A stretch of DNA of 64,000 nt, taken from contig NZ_JAKRCW010000003.1 of the NCBI RefSeq assembly GCF_022346425.1, forward strand, positions 147,986-211,985. Reading direction: 5' to 3'. The stretch's first letter is position 1; the number at the start of each line of letters is the position of its first letter. Under the pieces are notes generated by a model. It had not been told where the DNA came from and searched no databases. It worked only from the letters and a program-made list of their open reading frames with translations. This stretch comes from Pseudoglutamicibacter albus (lineage in GTDB: Bacteria; Actinomycetota; Actinomycetes; Actinomycetales; Micrococcaceae). Below are positions 16,770-26,443 of this stretch, piece by piece. The translations under genes were made by a program, and so were the position numbers.

Positions 16770-17855
16770 TCACAGCCCCCTCACCGGTTCACGGCTACCT
16801 ACAGCCGAGGGCGGTGACGGCTCAGGCAATGGTTGTGGAGTTGAGTGCTGACGCGCTTCGCGTCGCGATGTGTCCCGCACCAGACCGGGAGGGTCACCAG
16901 CCCCAACCTGTACGGTGTCGAGCTGATCGAGAATCTCGGTCGCGGCCTTGCGCACCCGTTCACCGGCAGCCTGTACGACTTCGACCGGAGATGAGTCCTT
17001 CACGGTGCTGGCCCAACCGGTCACGTACGGGATCGTGTAACCAGCAGTGTCCATTCCATGCGCAGCACCCAACATGAGGGCAACCGACTCGGCCTCCACC
17101 TCACCAACCCCGCGATGCCCTGATGTATCGGGATTATTCGGTCCGTGGAGCATCACATGTGCCAGCTCATGCGTGAGCGTCTTCACCTGCGCCGCAGCTG
17201 ACATGTTCTCCCGCACCGCGACCGTGTTCGCACCGTAGTCGGTGAGCCCGTTCGCGCCGTGGATCATGCCCTCATGCGGTACCCGCAGCACCGTGAACCC
17301 GCGGGCCTCAATCTGGGCAGCAAGGCCGTCCCAGAGCCCATCGGGGGCTTCGCCTTCCAACAGCACCGGCAATGGGCGTTCAGGAATTGGCTCACCCGAG
17401 GTCTGCGAAACATCCCACACGTAAGCGGGTTTCACCCCGACAATCTTCGAACGGGCGACCTCACCCGCGCGCGGTTTCTCACCGCGTTCCAACCTGCGCC
17501 ACGACGCCGCATCGGCAGGAGTTGCCGAAGCAAACCGAGCGGTGACCGGGGCGAAGATCATGTACCCCGACTGGCCCTTATCCACCTGACGGCCGAGCGT
17601 TTGCCACTGCCGGAACCCCGCCACATACGACGGCTCCGCAACGGGTACGCGCCCGTCCTCGAACGCATCGAGATGCTGGGACCAGATCAGCAATGTGTTG
17701 TTGAACGACCGCGACCGAAACCTCGCCGCGAACGTCATCGCGCGCTGCCAATCCTCACCAGTTACGAGGCCATCGACCGCGCTGGCCAAGCGCTCCTGGA
17801 TCCCGTCAAGCTTCGCTTCACGCGCTGCTCGTGCTTCCTCCCACTTCTTTGCCAT
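16770..17855 (-). CDS. ArdC-like ssDNA-binding protein with metallopeptidase motif
   Basis: A 361-residue protein. The N-terminal ArdC-type single-strand-binding domain (about 5-130) has the typical RFRSRSFNNTLLIWSQ and YVAGFRQWQTLGRQVDKGQSGYMIFAP. The second half contains a zinc-peptidase motif, LTHELAHVMLH (about residue 232), with a downstream acidic VGEVEAESVALML. ArdC proteins on plasmids protect incoming single strands from host restriction. This is the first gene of the transfer operon. The C-terminal 60 residues are Pro/Arg/Ser-rich and probably disordered. Whether the peptidase centre acts on host proteins is unknown. Confidence 0.85.
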   Translation of the reverse strand: MAKKWEEARAAREAKLDGIQERLASAVDGLVTGEDWQRAMTFAARFRSRSFNNTLLIWSQHLDAFEDGRVPVAEPSYVAGFRQWQTLGRQVDKGQSGYMIFAPVTARFASATPADAASWRRLERGEKPRAGEVARSKIVGVKPAYVWDVSQTSGEPIPERPLPVLLEGEAPDGLWDGLAAQIEARGFTVLRVPHEGMIHGANGLTDYGANTVAVRENMSAAAQVKTLTHELAHVMLHGPNNPDTSGHRGVGEVEAESVALMLGAAHGMDTAGYTIPYVTGWASTVKDSSPVEVVQAAGERVRKAATEILDQLDTVQVGAGDPPGLVRDTSRREARQHSTPQPLPEPSPPSAVGSREPVRGL

Positions 17856-18236
17856 CGCGTCCGCCTCTCCCAGAAACCTGTCTGTGCACAGGCCACCGTT
17901 CGAGCAGGGCCTGCGACTACCAGGTACGCCGGGAACACATGGGCGACGAGACGGAAGTCAAAGTACGGGACGACCGCCAGGAACAACACTGAACCCGACA
18001 GTCCTTACCGGCTTACCAGTCAAAATCCAGCCTCGGGCGGCGGTGTCGCGGAAGACGTCCCGAAGGACACCGGAGATGTCCCATTCCCGACCGCTTCCCG
18101 TCCATGCATCACGGGCCAGCTTCGCAGTCTGACACATGGGATCGGGCAATGATTTCGTTCCTCATTGCGGGATATTTGTAGTCGGCGTGGTTCGTGAATT
18201 TAGTGGCTCACCGCATAGCACATATCTTTGCGCGGG
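17856..18236. other. Intergenic stretch upstream of the transfer operon
   Basis: About 380 bp between the ArdC-like gene start and the end of the next gene. It should contain the promoter of the transfer operon and possibly the element's replication origin. I see no clear iterons, and open frames here are short and unconvincing; one of 75 codons at 17762-17989 mostly overlaps the ArdC-like gene. No recognisable feature is called. Confidence 0.4.
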
Positions 18237-18827
18237 CTATTGAGTGAGGCGAGCGAGGGGCGGGTCGAGTTCTGGGCCGCCGTTGTCGTGGGCGATGATC
18301 CACTGGTCGTGGAGCCACATGTGGGTGTGGCGGCGGGCCTCGGCACTGTTCCAGGCGACGTCGCGCTCGAACGTGACCACCTGGCCGTGCTCGCTGACGA
18401 TGACCCAAGCGTAGAGCCCGTTGGTGTGTGCCGTTTTGACTTTGATTCCGGCTACCACTGCCTGTTCGTTCCGGCCGGTTCTGATCAGTTCATCGTGGCG
18501 GTCGATCCACCGCTCGCTCAGCCGAGCCGCGTAGTCCGCGTCGACTCTGTTCAGGAAGCCGAACGCGATGTTGCGGGCGGCGTTAGCCTCTGGCAGCGTG
18601 TGCTCGGCGACCGTGGCGGTCTGATTGGTGTAGCCATAAAGGATGCCGTCGGCGGTGCCGATCACGGTGGTGACGTGTTCATGTCCGTAGGTTAAGCCCG
18701 GGGTGCGCTGGTAGCGCGTGACGGTCACCTGAATGTTCTCATGCAACTCGTGCCGAACGAACTCGTAGGTGAAATCTTCTGGGATTGTCAGCCCGGCCGG
18801 TAGCGTGCTGGTGGCGTGAGTGGTCAT
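18237..18827 (-). CDS. Hypothetical protein cotranscribed with an MFS efflux gene
   Basis: A 196-residue soluble protein I cannot assign. It has no signal peptide or membrane helix, and is rich in His, Thr and Val with alternating strands (NIQVTVTRYQRTPGLTYGHEHVTTVIGT, given here only as positions 31-58). The histidine-rich C-terminus reads RRHTHMWLHDQWIIAHD. Its ATG overlaps the MFS stop (ATGA, 18827-18824), so it is translated with the transporter. It could sense or modify the transported compound; that is inference from position only. Confidence 0.7.
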   Translation of the reverse strand: MTTHATSTLPAGLTIPEDFTYEFVRHELHENIQVTVTRYQRTPGLTYGHEHVTTVIGTADGILYGYTNQTATVAEHTLPEANAARNIAFGFLNRVDADYAARLSERWIDRHDELIRTGRNEQAVVAGIKVKTAHTNGLYAWVIVSEHGQVVTFERDVAWNSAEARRHTHMWLHDQWIIAHDNGGPELDPPLARLTQ

Positions 18828-20035
18828 GATGATGATTCCTTTCGAGAGCGGCGGGATGAGGTTTGAATGGGGTGGGTGCGGGAGAGGATAACAAGAGCTG
18901 CGGCAGCCACCGACATGAGCCCAGAAGTCACCGCGGTTGAGGGCACCGAAGCCGCTGTTGTCGTAACGATGGCGGGCGCGATGCTGGCTCCGAAGAAGAG
19001 GAAACAGGTATAGAGAGCTGTGGCTGACCCTTGTGATTCAGGGGCATGCCCGGCGAGTGTTTGGATCATTGCCGGAGCCGCCACGGCGACGGCTGCGGCG
19101 ACGCCGAACATCGCTATCCCCGTGCCGATAACGTTATCGGGTACCAGAGCGACGGCCGCGGCGGCGATCCCGGCCATGATGAACGCGCCGGTGAGTCTGC
19201 GCGGTGGGGAGACGCGGCTCAGCCACCGAGTGCCGAACGGAGCCCACACCAAAGCGGGCAGCGCGCTGGCCCGCAGGAGGAGAAGTTCACTGCTGTCGGT
19301 CACGGCAGCAGCGCCGATCGCGGTGTAGAGGGCGATCATCGGCCCGAGCACCAGCACTGTCGCGACAAGCAGTACGATCACCGGTACTCGCCGGAGGAGG
19401 CGACCGAGGATACGCGCCGGGTTGTTGGCTGTCTGAGAAGAAGGGATGTCGGGGAGGAGCACGGCCCTCACTGCGAAAGCCGAAAGGGCGAGGGCTGCGG
19501 CGCCGAGCCAGAAAAACCACGGCCAATCCAGACGTTCGGTCGCCACCTGTGCGGCGACCTGTCCGATCACCGCCGACGCGAGAAAGGAGCTTGTGAGCAC
19601 GGTGATCGACACAGCACGGCGCGCTCGTGCAGGTCTCGCACCGAGGTAGGCGAATGCCGCCGGAGCGAAACTCGCCGCCAAAGCCCCCTGCACGGCCCTG
19701 CCGGTGAGGAACCACGAGGCGGTGGGCGCAACGGACGTGGCCACCGTCGCGACGCTCAACGCGCACAACCCCACGAGCATGACTCGCCTGGGCCCAAAGC
19801 GATCCACCGCAGGCCCCCAGGCGATAAACCCTGCGGCGTAGGCGATTCCGAACGAGGTCTGCACCCAGGCGACCGCACCACCAGCAAAATCGAACGACTC
19901 CTGCACCGGCGCGAACAAGGGAATCGCCCCGTACAGCTGAGAGAGCACCACGATCGCGGTCACTGCGATCACGGTCGCCGTCGCACCGAACGGAGCCACA
20001 CGAGTCTCGGCCTTCTGGTGTTCCTGGACTGTCAT
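18824..20035 (-). CDS. MFS transporter, probable drug/metabolite efflux
   Basis: A 403-residue major facilitator with about 12 hydrophobic helices. The loop 2-3 signature region reads GPAVDRFGPRRVMLVG, and an AYLGARPARARR loop follows. Length is typical. It is divergent from a TetR regulator gene (84-bp gap), the usual arrangement for an efflux pump de-repressed by its substrate. The intergenic region carries repeated GTTGGT/ACCAAC blocks that should be the operator. The substrate is not predictable. Confidence 0.86.
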   Translation of the reverse strand: MTVQEHQKAETRVAPFGATATVIAVTAIVVLSQLYGAIPLFAPVQESFDFAGGAVAWVQTSFGIAYAAGFIAWGPAVDRFGPRRVMLVGLCALSVATVATSVAPTASWFLTGRAVQGALAASFAPAAFAYLGARPARARRAVSITVLTSSFLASAVIGQVAAQVATERLDWPWFFWLGAAALALSAFAVRAVLLPDIPSSQTANNPARILGRLLRRVPVIVLLVATVLVLGPMIALYTAIGAAAVTDSSELLLLRASALPALVWAPFGTRWLSRVSPPRRLTGAFIMAGIAAAAVALVPDNVIGTGIAMFGVAAAVAVAAPAMIQTLAGHAPESQGSATALYTCFLFFGASIAPAIVTTTAASVPSTAVTSGLMSVAAAALVILSRTHPIQTSSRRSRKESSS

Positions 20036-20046
20036 GCCACCACCAT

Positions 20047-20100
20047 ACCAACCAACCAGTTAGTTGGACAACTATCTAGTTGGTTGCATCGATGGTTGGT
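20047..20100. promoter_or_regulatory. Probable TetR operator between MFS and TetR genes
   Basis: The divergent intergenic region is packed with ACCAAC/GTTGGT units in both orientations. They include an imperfect inverted repeat centred near 20070, CAACCAGTTAGTTG against CAACTATCTAGTTGGTTG. Density and position between the two starts indicate autoregulation and repression of the transporter. Confidence 0.6.
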
Positions 20101-20119
20101 GACCCGTAGGGTTAAGAAC

Positions 20120-20704
20120 ATGACGATCTCGGCGCAGGCGGCACGCACCAGAGAGGCCCTGTTGGTAGCGGGGCGCACCGAGTTCGCCGAGCACGGGCTC
20201 GCGGGTGCTCGCACGGATCGAATTGCCGCGCTGGCACAGGTGAATAAGCAGCGCATGTATGCGTACTTCGGGAACAAGGAAGGACTCTTCACTGCCGTTG
20301 TTGCAGATGCCCTCAACGATTTACTAGAGATCGTTGCCTTACCTAATCAAGGGACCCGCACCGAGAAGGTGATCGAGTACGTCACCTCAGTGGCCACATA
20401 TCACCGGCAACATCCCGAACTCTTGCGCCTGCTGCAATGGGAAGCCCTGGAACTGCGCCCGGGCAACGAAATTGACAGCGAGCGACGTGAGAAGTACTCC
20501 AACAAAGTCGACTCCTTCGCGGATGCGTTCGGGCTCCAACGCTCACAGGCAGCGCATATGCTCCACGCGATCATCGGGCTCGCGGCCTGGCCTGTCGCGA
20601 TCCCGCAACTCACCCAACTCATCCTCGGGCAGACTCTCGACACAGCACTCGATACCGCTGTTCAATGGTCTGCGAACTTTGCGGCGACACTCGTGCGCGA
20701 ATAA
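20120..20704 (+). CDS. TetR/AcrR family transcriptional regulator
   Basis: A 194-residue repressor. The N-terminal TetR helix-turn-helix is clear: ARTREALLVAGRTEFAEHGL, then TDRIAALAQVNKQRMYAYFGNKEGLF. A ligand-binding domain of helices follows (residues 65-190), with AAWPVAIPQLTQLI near the end resembling the TetR_C_17-like group. ATG 20120 is the only start that places the HTH at the N-terminus; the frame stays open far upstream but opposite the MFS gene. It should control the divergent MFS gene and itself. Confidence 0.88.
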   Translation: MTISAQAARTREALLVAGRTEFAEHGLAGARTDRIAALAQVNKQRMYAYFGNKEGLFTAVVADALNDLLEIVALPNQGTRTEKVIEYVTSVATYHRQHPELLRLLQWEALELRPGNEIDSERREKYSNKVDSFADAFGLQRSQAAHMLHAIIGLAAWPVAIPQLTQLILGQTLDTALDTAVQWSANFAATLVRE

Positions 20705-20905
20705 ATATGACGAGGGTATCTCGCGGCCGACGAACCCGATCCTGTACGAATGGAACTACCGGGCTGATTCTGCGGAGTGCTCCACCAAAGACGTCGGCAA
20801 AACTAGATAGTGGCGTCAAACACGTGCGGTTTCTGCAAGCACAGTGATCGTGCCGGGCGAGAGGAGGGATCCGCCGAATTGGCACCACCACGCCCGGCTC
20901 CCCGG

Positions 20906-21862
20906 TCATTTCTCGCCGAGGTGCATCCGTCGGTAGTCGCTCGGAGTCATGCCCACGCACTCTTGGAAGGCCTCATTGGCGCGGCTCCGACTCGCCCAAC
21001 CAACCCTGCGGGCGGAGGCATCGATCGTCAAGTGAGTTTCACACAGGAGGTGGGCCATCTCCTCGACCCGCAGCATCGTCAAATATGCCAACGGGGTCTT
21101 GCCGTAGGCCTCGGTGAACACGCGCGAGAGTTGTTTCGGGGATAGATGCACCCGAGCTGACAAGACATCCAGGGTCCAGTTCGTGGCGATGTCACTGGCC
21201 AGAGTTGCGCGGGTTTGGTGGGCCTCATCTCTGGCCGGTGCGAAATTTCGGCACCTGGGTAGCGTCGGGCGGGAGTGAGCGCGCTGCGTGCGGCTTTGCC
21301 GTATCGGCGTGACCTTCACGAACGGAGTGACCACGTCAGCGATAGCGAACCACAGTGCCTGCATGCGATGGAAATGATGCGCGAATCCGCCATCGATGCT
21401 GCGCGCGACGAGTTCGTCCAGCCACGGCATCAACATGCCGGTGCGGTCTTCGCCAAGCCGGAGCACTTGCGAGGGTTCGCTGTAGAGAGCCTTAGTGAAC
21501 CGCTGCGCATCTAAGCGATCGTGCAGCAGCCAGGCGTGTTGCCAGAACACCTGGTCGATCACATAGTCAGTGTCGAGGTAGATCGTGGTGGCGGTGATGT
21601 GACCTTCCGGTTCACTGCCACAGAGCACGTTCGCGCCGAGCACCACGACGTCACCGGCCGTGACGATCCGTTGCCCGAACTCACTGAACAGTAGTGCGCT
21701 GCCGTCCCGCACTATGATGACTTTCACGCAGTCGTAGGCGATAGGCCCGATTGGGCGATGCAAGGTGCGAGTTCTCGCCAGAACCGGATGGAATCCATGA
21801 GCTGACTCGCCTTGCCTGAACTCATACTGCGCCTTGGCAGACCAGGAGCATGCTGGGTCCAT
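20906..21862 (-). CDS. AraC family regulator, last gene of the siderophore operon
   Basis: A 318-residue regulator with an N-terminal cupin-like sensing part (VIIVRDGSALLFSEFGQRIVTAGDVVVLGANVL is at residues 48-80). The C-terminal AraC double helix-turn-helix spans about 215-318: WTLDVLSARVHLSPKQLSR, AYGKTPLAYLTMLRVEEMAHLL, GWASRSRANEAFQECVGMTPSDYRR. It starts 4 nt after the MFS stop, so it is cotranscribed with the uptake genes. By analogy with YbtA, which activates yersiniabactin uptake genes when loaded with siderophore, it may sense the imported ferric siderophore. That is inference from context. Confidence 0.85.
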   Translation of the reverse strand: MDPACSWSAKAQYEFRQGESAHGFHPVLARTRTLHRPIGPIAYDCVKVIIVRDGSALLFSEFGQRIVTAGDVVVLGANVLCGSEPEGHITATTIYLDTDYVIDQVFWQHAWLLHDRLDAQRFTKALYSEPSQVLRLGEDRTGMLMPWLDELVARSIDGGFAHHFHRMQALWFAIADVVTPFVKVTPIRQSRTQRAHSRPTLPRCRNFAPARDEAHQTRATLASDIATNWTLDVLSARVHLSPKQLSRVFTEAYGKTPLAYLTMLRVEEMAHLLCETHLTIDASARRVGWASRSRANEAFQECVGMTPSDYRRMHLGEK

Positions 21863-21866
21863 ACCA

Positions 21867-23228
21867 TCAAATACGCGCTTCGTCGTCGTGAACGGACTCG
21901 GGGGTGACGGCCAGCCGCCTATTTGTGGGACTAAACGTCATCACCAGCACAGTCGCAATAGCGGCGGCAATCAGCGGAACGAGGGGCGATAGCGCATACA
22001 AGGCAGTCGCGGCAGTGGGCGCAATGATGAACGTGAGCGCATTGGTGGCGGCGACGAGACCTGCCACGCTGCCTTGTTCTGAGGAACCAACTGCAAGCGA
22101 CACCCCCGCAGCGACACCAGGGGTGGCCATCCCAATGCCCACCCCTGTGATGAACATCGCCACCAGCACCGAGGAGGCACCCCAGTCTGGGACCAGGAAC
22201 AGGATTCCGATGGCGCTGATGACAGCTCCGACACGGATATACCGAACTGGTTGCCACCGCAGGCGCGTCACAGCGATCGCCTGGCTGAGCAAAAGTCCCA
22301 CCCCCGCGCATACGAATGCGGTCCCCGTGACGAGCACTGCCTGTTCGGTGCCCAGGAATAACCGGTCCTGAACCAGGAACCCGACGAGGATCTGGATGAA
22401 GCCCAAAGCGGTGTATTGGCCGAAAGAAACAATCAGATACGGCCGCACCCGCGAATCCGTTGCGGAGACCTTCCGGGGTGGTTCTTCTTGAACAGGTACG
22501 GCGGTGCGCTTCATCCAGATAGTGACTATGGCGAGAGTCAGCACTAAGAGGATCGGGACTGCCCACAGCGCGACGGGCAGAGAAATTCCACCGAGCAGGC
22601 CACCAATGATGGCACCTGCGATAGATGATGTGCCGACACCCGCACCGATAGCGGCCATACCGCGTACCCGTTCGGTGGGGTCTGGGGTTATGGAGGCAAC
22701 ATAGGCTTGTGCGGTCGGGAGGACGGCCGCTTCGGAAAGACCGAACCACACCCCTCGGACCAGCAGTAGAACCACGAAAACGACCCCAGCGGAAGCAATC
22801 CCAAGAAAACCTGCGTGTGCGACAGCCGCAAAGACCACCATCGCCAGAGTCGCGCTACAGATCGTCGAGATCAAGATCAGTCGTGCACCGACCCGTTGGG
22901 ATAGCCGCCCCCAAAACGGGCTGGCGACGGCAACGCACAAAGCCGCAACCGATACCCCGACCCCGATCTGCCATTCAGGCATACCGATGACCCGTGACAA
23001 CGGTGCGATCAGCGGGTTCATGACCGTCATCACGGTATACGTCAAAAAAACAGTGACGAAGATGATCGGTATCTGGGATGCTGATCGCCCGCGGGTTTTC
23101 ATTACGGAATCCGGTTCAGCCGAAACGACCGCGTCGTAACCTGCCGCAGAATCACGGTCTTCAGGTTTCTGCATGTCCAACTCACCATCCGCCCATAACT
23201 TCAGCGAACTTTTCCGCGCACCATTCAC
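21867..23228 (-). CDS. MFS transporter (YbtX-like position in siderophore operon)
   Basis: A 453-residue major facilitator with 12 predicted helices and a hydrophilic N-terminal extension of about 50 residues. The family loop reads SPFWGRLSQRVGARLIL, and RGVWFGLSEAAVLPTAQAYVAS follows helix 4. In-frame starts at 23228, 23177 (MQKPEDRDS) and 23102 (MKTRGRSAS) are possible and no ribosome site is decisive. It follows the two exporter-fold ABC genes and precedes the AraC gene, the same company kept by YbtX in the yersiniabactin locus. It may move the siderophore or its breakdown product. Confidence 0.82.
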   Translation of the reverse strand: MNGARKSSLKLWADGELDMQKPEDRDSAAGYDAVVSAEPDSVMKTRGRSASQIPIIFVTVFLTYTVMTVMNPLIAPLSRVIGMPEWQIGVGVSVAALCVAVASPFWGRLSQRVGARLILISTICSATLAMVVFAAVAHAGFLGIASAGVVFVVLLLVRGVWFGLSEAAVLPTAQAYVASITPDPTERVRGMAAIGAGVGTSSIAGAIIGGLLGGISLPVALWAVPILLVLTLAIVTIWMKRTAVPVQEEPPRKVSATDSRVRPYLIVSFGQYTALGFIQILVGFLVQDRLFLGTEQAVLVTGTAFVCAGVGLLLSQAIAVTRLRWQPVRYIRVGAVISAIGILFLVPDWGASSVLVAMFITGVGIGMATPGVAAGVSLAVGSSEQGSVAGLVAATNALTFIIAPTAATALYALSPLVPLIAAAIATVLVMTFSPTNRRLAVTPESVHDDEARI

Positions 23229-23252
23229 TGCGGCTCAACAGCGGAAGGGATT

Positions 23253-24839
23253 TCATTTATTTGTGCCACTGGACTCTCCGAGTGCTATGCGAATCGTCGG
23301 CTGCCAGGTTGTCTCGGCATCGCGGTGAGTGACGACGATCTTCGTGCACGGGAGCGCGCGGATCGCCTTGGCGATCTTCGCTTCCGTGGCGGTATCGAGG
23401 GCGGAGGTCGCTTCGTCGAGAATGAGGATCGGTGCCTGCTTGAGGAGGGCTCGGGCGATCGCGACTCGTTGACGCTCACCGCCTGACAGTGCGTTTCCGT
23501 GGTGGCCTACTGATTGCTGAATCCCGAGCGGTGATTGTTCGATGACTTGACCGAGTGCGGCTTGTTTTGCCGCATGGATGATCTCTTCATCGGTGGCCGA
23601 TGGGTCGCCGAGACGGATGTTGTCGGCCAGTGTTCCGTCGAACACGACGGGATCCTGCGGCACATAGCCGATCTGTTTCGCGAGATCTTCGTATCGCATG
23701 TCTGTGAGGTCGACCCCGCCGAGTTCGATACGCCCATTGTCAGGATCGTCGAACCGCATCAGCAGGGAAAGCAGGGTGCTCTTGCCGCTTCCGGTCGGAC
23801 CAGTGATGATCGTCGTAGAGCCCTCGGGCACCTCGGTAGAGACCCCTTGCAGCACGGTAATGTGCGAGACATCATTCACTGTCATCGCATGGCCGACGCT
23901 CTGGACAGATTTGGTCGGCTCGGGTAAGACCGGGGCCGAGAGCACCGCACGGTACCGGTTGATCGTGGTGCGCAATTCGTTGATCGAGACCCCCGCCAGG
24001 GCGAGAGCATCCAAAGGTGCAGATGCACGGGCGGTGAGGATGATGAGCGCCAGTACGGTAGCCGGGTTCTCCATGGCTGTGGACGCGATGAAGAGGAGGA
24101 CACCAGCGAGCGGCAGAATGCTCGCGAGACTGGAAACGAAGGTCGCGGGAGCCGATACACGATTCGTACGCGCGAGCGCAGCCTCATGCGTGTCCCATGT
24201 GTCTTCCAGGCGTGACACCGCACGGTCTGGCCCTGCGGCGGTCCGCAACAGTTCGAGATGATCGACGAATTCCAGGGATGCCTCCGTGGCGGCCTGCTCG
24301 GCTGAGTTTCGTCCAGCGTCTGCTTGCCTGAGGGCTCGTTGAGCGAGTAGTTGTGCGAGGAACGCGATGATCACAAGCCCGGCCACCAGAAGCATGGCGA
24401 GAGGGCCAGCAACCACGGCGATACCGACAAGCAAGAGAAGCGGTATAAGCGGCGAGAGAATGAATGTCTGCAGCTGATGGGCCGGAACACTCATCAGGGC
24501 GGGGATCGACTGTCCGGCGACCGTGCCGACAAGAGCCCGGTTCTTCTCGGTGAACCACGAGAGTTTGGCGTGGGAGAAGGCCGCGCCAACTCCTTGGAAG
24601 AGATCTCCAGCCAGCCTTGCCCCGGTGAGGTAGCCGGTGCGCGAGACAAGTACGGTGATGAAGAGTGCGACTGCGGCTGCCGTGATCACCATTCCCGGTG
24701 GCTGATGCTGTGTGATCGCAAGGGCGAGCACGGTGTAGGCTGTCGCCTCGGCCAGCGCGACAAGTGCCCAACCAAGTGAAATGAGGACCAGTCTGCGCCG
24801 AGCCGCCTTCGGGAAGGTTTGGGTGTGCTGCATGTTCAT
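23253..24839 (-). CDS. ABC transporter half-unit, exporter fold (YbtQ-like)
   Basis: A 528-residue TMD-NBD fusion with six hydrophobic helices in residues 15-270. The ATPase half has Walker A GPTGSGKSTLL, Q-loop YVPQDPVVFDGTLADNI, signature LSGGERQRVAIA and Walker B ILILDEATSALD with H-loop VTHRD. It should pair with the preceding half-transporter as a heterodimer. Exporter-fold pairs next to siderophore genes (YbtPQ, mycobacterial IrtAB) work as ferric-siderophore importers, so import is the favoured direction here. Its start overlaps the partner's stop by 4 nt. Confidence 0.87.
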   Translation of the reverse strand: MNMQHTQTFPKAARRRLVLISLGWALVALAEATAYTVLALAITQHQPPGMVITAAAVALFITVLVSRTGYLTGARLAGDLFQGVGAAFSHAKLSWFTEKNRALVGTVAGQSIPALMSVPAHQLQTFILSPLIPLLLLVGIAVVAGPLAMLLVAGLVIIAFLAQLLAQRALRQADAGRNSAEQAATEASLEFVDHLELLRTAAGPDRAVSRLEDTWDTHEAALARTNRVSAPATFVSSLASILPLAGVLLFIASTAMENPATVLALIILTARASAPLDALALAGVSINELRTTINRYRAVLSAPVLPEPTKSVQSVGHAMTVNDVSHITVLQGVSTEVPEGSTTIITGPTGSGKSTLLSLLMRFDDPDNGRIELGGVDLTDMRYEDLAKQIGYVPQDPVVFDGTLADNIRLGDPSATDEEIIHAAKQAALGQVIEQSPLGIQQSVGHHGNALSGGERQRVAIARALLKQAPILILDEATSALDTATEAKIAKAIRALPCTKIVVTHRDAETTWQPTIRIALGESSGTNK

Positions 24840-26443
24840 CGGATTCCTCCGGATACCGTGACCGAGTTGCCGGTGAGCTTGAGGTGTGCTGTGGCGTCCT
24901 CGACCAGTTCATGGTCATGGGTGACGATCAAGAGCGTCTTCGATTCCTCTGCGGCGAATGCGCGTAGCTCGCTGACTAGCCGCCTGCCCGTTTCGTCATC
25001 CAGCGCGCTGGTGGGCTCATCGAGCAGGATCACAGGGGCATCGGTGAGGAACGCGCGGGCGAGTCCGACTCGTTGACGTTCCCCGCCCGACAACGTTGTC
25101 GTCGCGGTATCCAGGGGAAGGTCGAGTTGCGCACGTCGAAGCGCGGTACTCATCGCATCATCGGTGGCTTCAGGGGTTGACAGCCCAATATTTTCCCGGA
25201 TTGTCCCGGCGAGCACGTCCCCGCCTTGTGGGATGAGCAACACGGAGTTGGATGCCGTTTTCTCACTGTTCGCCTCTCTGAGGGGGTATTGGATCGCGCC
25301 CCTTTCGAGCTTTTCCAATCCAGCGATTGCGCGTAGCAGCGTGGTTTTGCCGCTGCCGCTGGGACCGGTGATCGCGGTGAGTAATCCCGGAGGGAAGGTG
25401 TGAGAGAGATTGTGAATGAGGGTTCGGTCATCCTGATCAATCCGCACGCCGATGAGCGCGAGTCCGGGATCGTCACTGTGATCGGTTGATCCCGTGACGG
25501 TCGGTTCACGGAGCACGGCTGTGATGCGTTCGGCGCCGGCGCGACCCGCGCGTACGTAGTCCAGGCCATGGCCGAGGCGCAATGCCGGGGTGACCACGGC
25601 CAGCCCGAACAGCAGCATGGCGGTAAGTACTTCCGGCTCTTGGTCGTAGCCGATGGCGTAGGCGATCGCATAGGTTGCGACGGCCTGGAGTAGCGCCACC
25701 GCGACGGAAGATAGTGTCGCAACCCGTCGCACCCAGGCGACCATGTTCTCGGTGAAGCGGCGTGTTGCGTTGACATAGTCGGCGGCTGCTCCGGCCTGAG
25801 CGCTGTAGATACGGGACACGCGAATGCCACGTGCGTAGTCGTCGACAGCGGTCCTGATGTCCGTCATCACACGGACCGTTTCGGTTCCGTGTTTCGCTGA
25901 GCTTCGCGGCACGATGAACAGGTAGTAGGCCGCGGCCAGTAGGCCAGGGATCAATGCGACTAGGGCAAGGGGACCCGCCACTGTGACCAGTAAAATGGTG
26001 GTGGCGAGGGGAACCACCGCGAGGGTTGCGATCTCTGCGGGTAGATGTGCGACGGTGTGATGCAGTGCGACGATGTCTTCGCCTACCAGTCGTCGTAACG
26101 CGTCAGCGCCGTACCGTGAGATGGTGCTCATCGGCATGTTCGCTAGATGGCGGGCCGTATCGCGCCGTAGACGGGCAGAAAATTGTGCCTCCCCGTGATG
26201 GGCGAGCCACGACGAAATCGACAGGAGCAGTCCTCCGATGAACCAGCAGATACATGCCCAGATCGCGTGCGTGAGTGACGCCGCAGCAACGATCTGCACG
26301 GTGAACCAGAGGGCTCCGAGTATGGTGAGACCACCGAGCGCTGCTGCGGCAACCGCTGCGGTGAGTACCGGGATCGCGGGTCGCAGCGCGGCCGCAATGG
26401 GTGACGCCGGTTCAGGTGCAGGGCCATTGTTGAGTGCAGGCAT
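24836..26443 (-). CDS. ABC transporter half-unit, exporter fold (YbtP-like)
   Basis: A 535-residue TMD-NBD protein, partner of the next gene. It has six membrane helices in residues 20-300 and Walker A GPSGSGKTTLLRA, signature LSGGERQRVGLA and Walker B VILLDEPTSALDDE. The Q-loop reads LLIPQGGDVLAGTIRENI. It lacks the SIP reductase domain fused in IrtA, but a separate SIP gene heads the same operon. The start overlaps the FecE stop (TAATG), so it is cotranslated with the FecBCDE-type importer genes. Confidence 0.86.
   Translation of the reverse strand: MPALNNGPAPEPASPIAAALRPAIPVLTAAVAAAALGGLTILGALWFTVQIVAAASLTHAIWACICWFIGGLLLSISSWLAHHGEAQFSARLRRDTARHLANMPMSTISRYGADALRRLVGEDIVALHHTVAHLPAEIATLAVVPLATTILLVTVAGPLALVALIPGLLAAAYYLFIVPRSSAKHGTETVRVMTDIRTAVDDYARGIRVSRIYSAQAGAAADYVNATRRFTENMVAWVRRVATLSSVAVALLQAVATYAIAYAIGYDQEPEVLTAMLLFGLAVVTPALRLGHGLDYVRAGRAGAERITAVLREPTVTGSTDHSDDPGLALIGVRIDQDDRTLIHNLSHTFPPGLLTAITGPSGSGKTTLLRAIAGLEKLERGAIQYPLREANSEKTASNSVLLIPQGGDVLAGTIRENIGLSTPEATDDAMSTALRRAQLDLPLDTATTTLSGGERQRVGLARAFLTDAPVILLDEPTSALDDETGRRLVSELRAFAAEESKTLLIVTHDHELVEDATAHLKLTGNSVTVSGGIR

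Noticed and set aside
17762..17989. 75-codon minus-strand frame with hydrophobic start before the ArdC-like gene
   Set aside because: Most of it overlaps the ArdC-like gene in another frame and no ribosome site or motif supports it.
19046..20119. Long plus-strand extension of the TetR frame
   Set aside because: It is opposite the MFS gene, has Arg/Gly/His-rich shadow composition, and the TetR HTH starts only at 20120.
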